Position numbers and translations under genes: made by a program. Source: Acorus gramineus (Eukaryota > Streptophyta > Magnoliopsida > Acorales > Acoraceae). From it: a stretch of 64,000 nucleotides of DNA. The stretch spans positions 815,547 through 879,546 of the forward strand of contig JAUJYN010000037.1 in the NCBI GenBank assembly GCA_030737835.1. Reading direction: 5' to 3'. Positions 46,829 to 56,460 of the stretch are shown in pieces. Below the pieces are notes generated by a model, which saw nothing but the letters and a program-made list of their open reading frames with translations, was not told the origin of the DNA and searched no databases. Each line of letters opens with the position of its first letter. The stretch's first letter is position 1.

Positions 46829-47468
46829 TGTAGGGGTTAAAATCTAAGCTCATCAACAATGCTCCACGTGCCCACGGCCCAGGACTCGAATGGAGGAGAC
46901 CCACAATCAGGATAGCCCACCAAATGTGGACCTGACCCGTCTACAAATCCAAATCAGTATTTGACATTGAATTATTTGATTAAGGGATTATAAATTATTG
47001 ATTTGCTGAATACCAAAAAGATATATATTAGATTTGGAGCTCTCATTACTTTATTCTCAAATCATAACAATATATATGAGATTTAATCACATCACTAATT
47101 GGTCCACAAAATCCCAACAATATATGAATATTTAATCAGGGATAATCAATGACTGATTCTAAAAAATTCCTAAATATGCATATATTTGATCTCATAAATC
47201 AAGGATCTCCTCTTATCCATCTGAAGAGAAGGATCCACCGTTGATTCTAGGACACCCACTAAACTACTATAAATTGTGCAAAACTCTTTTTTTCAAAACC
47301 TAAATTGTGCAGACTTGAGCACTAGAGGGTCTTTCGTAGGTCACCCCCACCCTATGTCAAACAACGCTCGAGGAGGAGGATTGCCGGCAACCTAGCGGAA
47401 CCCATCGGAAGGAGTAGAGCGGACGGATTGTGTTCTTAAAATCCGGTTCATCATTTTTTGTCCCTCCA
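46829..47468 (+). repeat. Older LTR related to element A
   Basis: It shares blocks with the element A LTR in the same order: TCCACAAAATCCCAAC near 47100, a CTATAAATTG box near 47270, GACTTGAGCAC..GAGGGTCTTTCGTAGGTC near 47315 and a closing CCCTCCA. The flanks AGCAC/AGTTC match only in part, so the ends are tentative. It is probably a solo or truncated copy from an older wave. Confidence 0.55.
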
Positions 47469-48066
47469 AGTTCATACTATTTTATAAAGTAAACTAATAA
47501 GATATACTGGTGTAATTTTTTGCTTTGAAAAAATAAAAATAAAAATAAATATCATACACTGCAATAATACAGTATACACTGCGATAACACAGTGTAAACC
47601 ACCATATCGTAGTGTACAGCGGGCTTGGCTTGGGGACCGTTTTTTAGCTACAAACATGGCAGTAAAATGGACTGGGCACTCAATACCTTAAGGCCAACTC
47701 TGGTAGCGAGTTGAGATTTTTTTTATTTAAGTATATGACAATGTTTTGTATTTTAAAATTCATGAATTTAACTCTCTTTTATCTTTAAAAATTTAATAAG
47801 CTTATTTTAAAATCATTTGTATCTTTAGCTAGTCTTTAATATAATCCAAATATCTTAAATATTAATGTTAGCTTTAAGTAAATGTCTAGTAATATTTAAA
47901 AAGAGGAGATGAGTTATTATAGTATCTTTTTCAATTAATTCTTTCTATATGAGTATTTATATTATCTAGACAATAGATGAAAAAATAATATCAATTCTAA
48001 TATAGTAAGAAAAAATATATTTAATAATCGTAATATTCTCATCTTGTTATATAATGTCATTAATTT
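47469..48066. other. AT-rich intergenic DNA
   Basis: No gene or element is recognised. It has A/T runs and a short repeated ATACACTGCRATAA-type motif (47552-47610). Confidence 0.6.
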
Positions 48067-48872
48067 GGAAAAATTAATTAGGGGTCCTTGTATTCATCTT
48101 CCTATTATTTTTAAGTCCTTGGTTTGTATGGAGATATCTGTAGGTCCTTATTTCCGAATCAATTATTTATAGGCCCAAATTAACAGTTTCCATTTGTACC
48201 GTTTATTCACATACTCAAAATGCCCTTTCAACATTGAAGTATATATACCTGAAACCACCCAAATCATTGTTGGGTTTTCCGTCTCTACTGTTTGAATACA
48301 CTATTAGGTTTATTGATACACTATTAAGTCATCTAGGTATAACTGTAAAACCTAGTTTTCATATTTCTTCCCAATAAGATTAACAGCGAGTCCTTACTTT
48401 ATTGGGGTTTCGTGCTTTTGCCCTACAAAATCATAGACCTTCTTCTCTCCTTTTTTAGCCTTCACCATCAATTTCTTCTCTTCCACCTCCTCAATCTCCT
48501 TCTTCACCTTCTTCATCATCTTCACCTCCTTCAAAAATCCAAATTTTTAACAATGTAACCCTTTCAAAACCCAAAAAAGGAAGAGAATGTGAGAAATCTT
48601 TATGAAGAGGATGACGAATGTGTGAGGGGGGTTTCACCTTATCAGATTTTGGGAGACAGTGAAAACTAGAGTTTTAGAATGTTAAAGAAGGTGTTTGGGA
48701 GAGAGGATGAGAGTGAAATGGTATTTTTGGTACAACAAACACCCCATCTAACATATGTTTAACGAACCTAGAAATAATAGGATTCAGAAATAGGGATCTA
48801 AAGATATCTCCAAAAACATCTGAGACCTAAAAATAATGAGGATGACTAGAAGGACCCCTAATTAATTTTCCC
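48067..48872. mobile_element. Non-autonomous TIR element (about 806 bp)
   Basis: Long imperfect terminal inverted repeats: the left TAATTAGGGGTCCTTGTATT pairs with the complement of the right end (TAATTAGGGGTCCTTCTAGT), and similarity continues for about 90 bases (GGAGATATCTGTAGGTCC against GGAGATATCTTTAGATCC). The interior is non-coding. The flanks are too AT-rich to decide the target duplication, so the superfamily (MULE-like or other) is open. Confidence 0.6.
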
Positions 48873-48944
48873 TTTTTATTTTATATATCACTTTCAAAAG
48901 GAGCTTTTTATAGTTTTATAGGTGGGTAATCGATTCGGACTTTG

Positions 48945-49235
48945 ATGGATTTCTATGAACATTATTTAAGTGATGGACTTTCACAGACTTGTAGACTTTC
49001 ACAGACTTTTACAGACTTTCATAGACTTTTATAGAATTTCATATATGGACTTTCATAAACTTTTGCAGATTTTCACAGATAGACTTTCACAGAGTTTCAT
49101 AGCTTTCACATACTTTTACAGACTTTGATAGACGGACTTTCACATAATTTCATAAACTTTTGGAAACTTTTACAGACTTTTGCGTACTTTCACATATGAA
49201 CTTTCATTGACTCTCATAGACTTTCATATACTTTT
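48945..49235. repeat. Degenerate minisatellite (ACAGACTTTCATAG type)
   Basis: About 20 loose copies of a 12-16 base unit around ACAGACTTT(C/T)(A/C). A related AAAGTCCATAAAAATCCA stretch occurs near 49960-49990, so the two may flank an old non-autonomous transposon. Confidence 0.65.
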
Positions 49236-50087
49236 TTTTTAATTTTTAAAATAATAAATTTAAACACAAGTTCATCCAACATATCGAAACATGAGAATCA
49301 TTTTATGAAAATATGTCATTCAAATATATAATGTCTCTTCTATATATCTCTAAATGTCATTATATAAAAAGTGGTATTTCACGTACTCATTCTAGTATAC
49401 CAAACGTTGTTCAGAACATTTGTTCCTGTCATTCGGGTGCCTGCAAATGTAAAATAAAATTGTTTTAATAAACACCTGCTCGTGTGAGGAATTGTGAGGT
49501 TGAGGGGGAGACGAGTAATGGGAAATTCTTGGATCAACTTTGGGAGCAGAGAATGTGATGCTATGACAGAGAGGCTTCATTGATCCGGGTCTCTGTCTCA
49601 TGAAGAAGGAAGAAGAAGAGGTGGGTTTGGGAAAGGTTTGGCCAGAGTAATTTTGAATTTCTTTTTTTTTTTTTGTTTCACGGTGTAGAAGACGATCACA
49701 ATGCGGATAGCAAAGACGGTGGCAAAAAAAAAAGGGTGATGTGACCGTGGGACCCACATATCCAATCAGAATGGATAACCAGGTATTAGGCTAATCCATG
49801 ATTTATTCCCCTATCCATTCCTATTCCTCTTTATACCCACTTTATACCTCCATCTGAGTTTTGTAAAAGAAAGATAATGCTATAATAAAAGTTTACAAGA
49901 ATCCCACCCATTTGAGTGGGGTTTTAAAATGATTTTTCCATTCATATTTATCTTTCTAAAGTCCATAAAAATCCACAAAAGTCTATTACTTACGAGAATC
50001 TTTATAAATTCTGTTGAAATTGAATAAAAGATAACAATATGTCTATGATAAAAAAAATTTAATCGAATTGTGCTTGTTTTTTATTCA
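49236..50087. other. AT-rich intergenic DNA
   Basis: No supported gene. The minus-strand 121-residue frame at 49392-49757 has poly-Lys/Ser runs over homopolymers and no recognisable domain. Confidence 0.55.
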
Positions 50088-50228
50088 TGAATTAATGTCT
50101 CAGTCGAATAACATTGGACATTTTGTCCATGAATTAATGTCACAATCACTTTTTTCCCACAAATTAATGTCTTAATCGAATAAAGCTTGACCTTTTGTCC
50201 ATAAACTAATGTCTTGATTGAATAACTC
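50088..50228. repeat. Short tandem repeat, about four units of 30-42 bp
   Basis: Units carry CATGAATTAATGTCTCAGTC then GAATAA..TTGGACATTTTGTC, with drift between copies. No coding content. Confidence 0.65.
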
Positions 50229-50342
50229 AGAATTTAAAAATCCATGAACATGGATTTTTTGTCTATGAAAGTCATAATCGACTAGCCCCCCATTATGTAA
50301 CTTGTCCTTAACGTGTGCATACCATCAGCCAACTTGTATTAA

Positions 50343-50574
50343 GGGTGCGTTTGGTTGCGCGATTACGCTGCGATTGTGATTGCAAGAAGCTGCGTTTACA
50401 ATCGTGCAACCAAACAGTTTTACTGTAGCAGTTTCTTATACACAGATTTCAAGTAAATAGTATCCCAAAAGATGTGATTTTAAAAAATTGAGAAAATGAG
50501 CTTCCTGTAAAATCAATTTTGCAATCATAGATTCCTGCAGAATCAATTTTACAATCCCACAATCAAACGCACCC
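50343..50574. mobile_element. Tourist-like (PIF/Harbinger) MITE
   Basis: A 232-bp element with terminal inverted repeats GGGTGCGTTTGGTTG and CAATCAAACGCACCC (one mismatch), flanked by TAA on both sides (50340-50342 and 50575-50577). The 3-bp TWA target and the GGG...TTTGG start are typical of Tourist-like MITEs. The interior is non-coding, with internal inverted matches (GATTTCC/CAATTTTG). Confidence 0.8.
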
Positions 50575-50926
50575 TAAAACTAAATCGTTCAACAAAAGTG
50601 ACTACTTTCCACGTGACATAAATCTCCCAATGAGAAAACTCGATAAAAGCATGCTTTCCTTTTATCAAATTTATGTGCCTTGTAGTGTAACGGTTACGGG
50701 GTAAGACCAACGCCCCACGGTAGGCGAAATGAGGGCACGGTTGTAAACGTCTTTCACACCTGACATCCTCTGTCACCAGTCACCATACAAGTGGAGACTA
50801 GAAATTTAATATTTGTGAATCTGTAATCAAGCCAAGCCAGGTGTCTCGATGAAAAGTTAAACATTATCACAAACCTACAAAAGGGCATCCCGGAAAAAAC
50901 AAAATAGGTTTAAATTTTAATTAAAA

Positions 50927-50961
<35 letters not shown>

Positions 50962-52449
50962 ACATTTATGGGCGTGCCATTCTGTGTTTAGAAAAACAAG
51001 GTCTGGTGTGTTTGTTTGGGTGATTAAAAGGTTTATGATATTTCCATTTATCTTTGCCAATAATGGTTCTCAATCACAGCCCCCCCCCCCCAAGTCTGTC
51101 CTGTAGCAACCATGTGTTGTCCCTGAATGAGAAACTGATCTTGGTTGATCGACCCACCCCATTGAGGGTTAAAATCAGCAGTACGTACACTGTAATTCAG
51201 CATTGGTGGATAGGGTTTTGTGTGTATATATGATTATTATTTTAATCCATCTCTGCTCAGGAATCGAAGAGCAGATTCAATAATACAGTGGGGTTGGTTT
51301 CATGATATATAAACCTAGATTCCTCCACCCTGACGTTTGTGTGTTTGTTTTTGTTGCAAGATCCCCATCAAGCAACCAACAATTTCACCCAGGCCCCGGT
51401 CCACCTAGAGTGAGCGAATTGACTGCCCATGATATAGCCATCGAGTGTGACTTTGTGTGTTCTTTTTTTGGTCACACTGTGTGACTTTCTGTTGATAAAA
51501 GTAAAGCATTGTTACACACTGTTATTATATACAGCATCTGTGTTCAGTTCTATTTCTCAATGAAACGTATCTTTGTTACATGGATTATTTGATTTTTTGT
51601 TTTTTCACAATGAAATCATTGGATTATATATTTTAAAGATATACATATTTATCGTATTCAATGTACTTGAGGGTTGTAAAAATGAATTAATATATAAAAA
51701 GATTGTCAAGTTAAAAACTACTTATCAAACTTGTACATATTTGCATTTGTAATCCACACTGGTTCATTATTGTTTATATACTCTCTACGATTATGTAATT
51801 CTTACTGATCATTTGCTTCTTATCAATTAAAACCATCCAAGAGAGAGGTATATTTATCATTTTAATTTTTGTAAATTAATCATTTTTAATTTTAATTTAG
51901 CATTAACCCAGGAATGGTTAAGTTGTGCCCGCGGCTCCCATAAATGTCTTTAATTGTGGGGGGTATTAACTATGAATGTTTGTAAGACACATCTGCATGC
52001 GTGTAGAGAGTTTTCTTTTTTGAAAAAAATAATAATAATCACACAATTATGATCCAAATTGATCTAGATGAGTATTATAGGATTTTCTATTTAAGCATTT
52101 AAAAATTGATTAAAATTCTGACTCACTGTATCCATATCCAAAGTAACATTGTTTTTTTTTAACAAAGGCAGCCATCTTTTTTATTGATTTGATGGTGTGA
52201 ATACAAGATAACAGCTATTTGTTAATAGTCCTTGATCATCGTTGGGTGACACTAGCTACCATTATCACACCCACTTGTTTTTATCCACATTTGTCCAGGT
52301 GTACCTTTTTGAGTAAAAGTAAAAGGCTTGTCTATTCCCATCAAGAGAATCCTTTAACCCACCATCGACAAAATGAAAAAAATCAGAATGGTGTTTGGCT
52401 ATTTCTATCAATCCAGGCCGACCACAAAAAATCGATGATAAAAGTTCTG
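50575..52449. other. AT-rich intergenic DNA with (TG)n
   Basis: No gene is supported. A (TG)n microsatellite lies at 50930-50958, C runs near 51081, and scattered A/T runs elsewhere. The frames at 51302 and 52219 lack domains. Confidence 0.6.
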
Positions 52450-52720
52450 GGCAACCAAACTTAGTCGAATATAGTTCAACCCTTCCTAACCCCCGTTCGA
52501 CTTAAAAAAATGGGTTGAACCTCTCAGGTCAACCACACTTTGACACAATTGTATATTTTAGTTAACCGAACGTGGTCGAATAGGGTCTAGAACTCTCTAA
52601 CCCTTCTGAACCCCCGTTCGACCCGAAAAATATAATTTACACCTCTCATGTCGATCCAAAGTAGTCGTCATTGTAGGTTTTGGACGACCAAACATAGTCA
52701 AGCATAGTCCAAAACTTTTT
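52450..52720. repeat. Diverged tandem repeat of about 115 bp (two-plus units)
   Basis: Units share TCGAATAKRGTYYARMAC and CCCCCGTTCGAC and start near 52459, 52570 and 52692. No coding content. Confidence 0.55.
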
Positions 52721-53189
52721 GCTGTTCATGTTGATTTGGGGGAGACGACTCTATAATATCAATATCAATTTAATATTATATGTTCTTGACATAACTATAT
52801 CTACCTATTCTTTGTAAACAAATAAATTTTTGGGTTTATCCATCATATTCTACGTTTATTCTTCTATCCAAACAGAAGCTAAGGGACTATGAAAAAAATG
52901 TAAGTGATGTGCTTTCAATTAATTTAGTTTTTTTATAGAAAAATATCTTATTAGACAAATATATATCATTTTTAAGGTTCGTTTGAATTCACGGTTAAGC
53001 GGATTCTTTGTTTGAAAAAAAAACTACCAGTTTAGTCGCCTTATATTATTTTTAAACTTCATTAAGAATAATGATTTATTCTTTATACATTATAATTCAT
53101 ACTTAAAGTAGCATGAAAGATCCAATAAAAATACACCTTATTATAAATCATGTCCAATCAAATTTAGTCGCTCAACATTTACCATTGAC
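52721..53189. other. AT-rich intergenic DNA
   Basis: Nothing is recognised. It ends near the LINE relic where base composition shifts to GC-rich. Confidence 0.55.
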
Positions 53190-53756
53190 CGCAGCGCGGG
53201 TTCACCGCGGTCGAACCGTCGCATGACTCATGTGGCTAAGGGGATCTTTTGGCTCAGCTCCCGGTTCACAGAGTCCATCGCATGGCACCTGGGGGACGGT
53301 CAGAGGATAAGCTTCTGGAATGACGTCTGGGTCAAGGAGATGTCGTTAAGGGAAGGTTTCCTGGCCACTTTCCAAGGAGCGAGCAGAAAGGAGGGGGCGA
53401 TGATAAGTTTTTGGAATCAGGGCACGGATATGTGGGAGGTGCCATGCGGGAGGAACACGACGGGAGCGCAACACTTGGCCATGACAGACCTCATCCGGCA
53501 CATCCAGGGCACTCCACTGTCGAGTGGGAGTGCGGATCGGCAGCGCTGGGTGCCAAATGCCGAGCGGGGGTTCTCGGTCAGTCGAGCATACGACTGGTGG
53601 GCGGGGGACATCCCGGCTCTACCAGCATTAAACGGGAAGGCCACGGTCCTCTGGAAGATGAATGTCCCACTGAAGATCAGTGGTTTCATCTGGCTGGTCC
53701 TTCAGGAACGGTTGCTGATAAGGCATATCGGGCGCAAAGGAGGCCGGATGTACCAG
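53190..53756 (+). pseudogene. L1-type LINE relic, left part (RT C-terminal and zf-RVT)
   Basis: The frame from 53223 encodes IAWHLGDGQRISFWNDVWV, QRWVPNAERGFSVSRAYDWW and VLWKMNVPLKISGFIWLVLQ. These are the hallmarks of the region after the reverse transcriptase in plant L1 LINEs (zf-RVT, PF13966). It is 5'-truncated, as LINE copies often are, beginning where composition shifts near 53190. The last stretch reads best one frame over (AQRRPDVP), which implies a 1-base frameshift near its end. The CACTA transposon splits it at 53756. The continuation is at 62646. Confidence 0.85.
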
Positions 53757-54150
53757 CACTACTATAATTTTTGACATTGATCACGGTTGTTTTGATCACG
53801 CTTTACAAAAAAGCGTGATCGTAATAATTATGATCACAGTTTTTTGAAAACCATGATTGTTATAAAATATACGATCACATTTTTTAGTAAACTGTGATAT
53901 TTGATATCACAAAGATCACGATTTACTTAAAACTATGATCGTTTAATATATATTTGATCATGGTTAATTTAAACCGTGATTGTTTCCTGAATAAAAGATC
54001 TCATTTTATATCAAAACGTGATTGTTTATTAAATAAAAGATCTCATTTTAAATCAAAACGTGATTGTTTCCTAAATAAAAGATTTTTTCCTAAATAAAAG
54101 ATCACGTTTTAAGTGAAAACGTGATCGTTTCTTAAATAAAAAAACCTAAT
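53757..54150. repeat. CACTA left subterminal repeats
   Basis: More than a dozen copies of a 10-14 base motif (GATCACGTTTT, AAACCGTGATC and variants) in both orientations. In En/Spm these are binding sites for the element's own regulatory protein. Confidence 0.85.
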
Positions 54151-54460
54151 GTTGTCCCAAGGGAATCCCATTCGACCCACCTCCTCTACGACCCCACGTC
54201 TTTTGTTGATCCAACCACCTCTGTTGCTTCCCCTCTGCCGCCGCTGACGACTCAGCCGCCGCTTCCCCTCCATCGCCAACGACGACTAACCCACCACCTC
54301 CATTGCCACTGTTGCTTCCCCTCTGCCAACGACGACTCATCGTCCGTTGACGTATCCGCGGCCATTGCCGCCCCTTCCTCCTCCGCAGACGACTGAGCCG
54401 GGTAAGTCTATGCTCTTTCTCCCTCTCCACGGGCCTCGTTGGCTCCAAAGCACACACTCC
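54151..54460. other. CACTA internal, C-rich stretch
   Basis: A CCT/CCG-rich stretch, possibly 5' untranslated DNA of the CACTA gene; GAGCCGGGTAAGTC near 54395 looks like a splice donor. The minus-strand 103-residue frame is low complexity and is not called. Confidence 0.4.
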
Positions 54461-56343
54461 TGTCGGTATGTAAAACTTGGGGGTTCTGCGAACTTGGTCC
54501 TGGTCCGTCTCGCGACTGATCAGATCACCGCCCGTAGAGTCGTTTCTGAGCCGCCCGACTGCTTCTCATAAAAGACGGGGTTTTGTTGTGATCGCCACCT
54601 GCTTTCTCAAAAAGCAGGAAAAGTTGGTGTTGCTGTTGATCGCCTCGCGGGGAAATTGTGCGGGTTCTCCACTCTGAGCTACGTGCATGCCGCACACAGA
54701 GGTGAAAAACATGGAATTCCTTTCTGCTAGACAAAAACTTAAAAAGGGGGCTGCTGACACGTGGGAGGGAATGTAAGTGTGACCACCGTACAGAATTCAA
54801 CTAGGGGGTGTTAGCCGCCTCTAGTTGAAACGTCGAGTATTGGTCAAAAAATAGATATATAGCAAAAGTAAATAAAAGTTGTAAAAAGAAGAAAGTGACC
54901 ACCGTACAGAATTCAACCAGGGGGTGTTAGCCGCCTCTAGTTGAAACGTCGAGTATTGGTCGAAAAGCAGATATATAGCGGAAGTAAATAAAAGTTGTAA
55001 AAAGAAGAAAGTGACCACCGTACAGAATTCAACCAGGGGTTGTTAGCCACCTCTAGTTGAAATGTTGAGTATTGGTTGGAAAGCAGATATATAGCAGAAG
55101 TAAATAAAAGTTGTAAAAAAGAAGAAAGTGACCACCGTACAGAATTCAGCTAGGGGGTGTTAGCCGCCTCTAGTTGAAACGTCAAGTATTGGTTGAAAAG
55201 CAGATATATAGCAGAAGTAAATAAAAGTTGTAAAAAGAAGAAAGTGACCACCGTACAGAATTCAACCAGGGGGTGTTAGCCGCCTCTAGTTGAAACGTCG
55301 AGTATTGGTCGAAAAGCAGATATATGAATAAAGCGGATAAATAAAGCAAGTAATTATAAATATAGAAATAACAGTAAACCGCCGGTTACTTGAACCTAGC
55401 CGTCTGGGTCCGACGGCTGGTTTGGACTAGCCGCCTGGTACCTGGTTCTTGGTTTTCTGGATTTGGGCAGAACCTAGGTAGGGAAGTGTTTTGGCTTTGG
55501 CTAGGGTGGTGGTAGTGAGGATTGAAAGTGGTGTTGGTGGTTTCCTCTTCTAGATTTGGGCAGCACCTAGGTAGGAATTTGGATTTGTTTTGGTTAGGGC
55601 TAGGAGAGGTTTAGGACAATGGTTAGAGGGGGGTTTATGGAGAGTGGAATTTGGTGGGGAAATGGGTTTCCTTCTCTCTCAACTAAGGCTCTCTCCCTCT
55701 CTTTCTCTCTCTTTCTCTCTCACACTTTTGAATTGAATTGGTCCCCCCTCTTTCTCACCACAACCCCCCCCCCTTTTATAGTAGAAAGGGAACATAGGAT
55801 TATCCCTTGGGCAATGGCATGGGTTTGATAAGAGAGTGAGGCTAAGTAACCATCATTGCAAAAAGACGCACTCAATGGTCCATTGGGTAATAGCATGGGT
55901 CGGACAAGAGGGTGAGACTAAGTTACTTCACATCTAAGTAAAGGTGCTTTGTGCTTCCTACATGTCTCCAGGTGAGGGCCGGGTACCCTAATGCAGCCAT
56001 CCGGACAGGGCCGGTTGGTTGTAATTAGCCGCCCAGGAGGTGCGGCTAGTTAAGAGGTATGATGACCTGCCAAACGTCCAATCTCAGACAAGTGATGGCT
56101 TGAGGCGGTTACTAAGGTTGAACCGTCAGAGAAGGGGCGGCTAATTGGAACAAATCGCAGCAATGATCAGCATTGAATGCTACTTTATGTCCCATCTAAG
56201 GGAAGGCGGTTTGGGTTCTATGTGTGGACTTCTAGGGTTCCTTCTGTTTCTTAAAAGATGTTTTCTATTAGATTTCCTAATGTGGTCATTTAAAAATGTT
56301 ACTCGAATCTTTTTTTTGGACGGTCAAAATTGGGGTATCTATA
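54461..56343 (-). mobile_element. Diverged C-family solo LTR with internal tandem array
   Basis: It starts TGTCGGTATG and ends GGTATCTATA, with a perfect ACTCC duplication (54456-54460 and 56344-56348). Shared blocks with C-family LTRs include GTGATCGCCACCTGCTTT, CACACAGAGGTGAA and GACGGTCAAAATTGGGGTAT. It is longer (1883 bp) because of a 116-bp tandem array at 54779-55326. No internal region is present. Confidence 0.85.
54779..55326. repeat. 116-bp tandem array (five units) in the solo LTR
   Basis: Units begin GTGACCACCGTACAGAATTC at 54779, 54895, 55011, 55128 and 55244, giving a period of 116-117. Each has TTAGCCGCCTCTAG (the GCC-box core, lost in one copy) and AAATAAAAGTTG. Units are nearly identical, so the expansion is recent. 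Other C-family LTRs here lack it. Confidence 0.9.
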
Positions 56344-56460
56344 ACTCCAATTGATTTTTTTTTCCAGATTTATTTGATCATCCATTGTTGATTTTGATCT
56401 AGTTTCTTTGGTCATTGTGATTTTTTTATGAAATAATAGATCAATATTGCATTTGGATTG

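Noticed and set aside
50675-50765. tRNA- or SINE-like stretch with GTAGTGTAACGGTTACGG
   Set aside because: It loosely recalls an A-box region, but there is no matching B box, poly-A tail or duplication.
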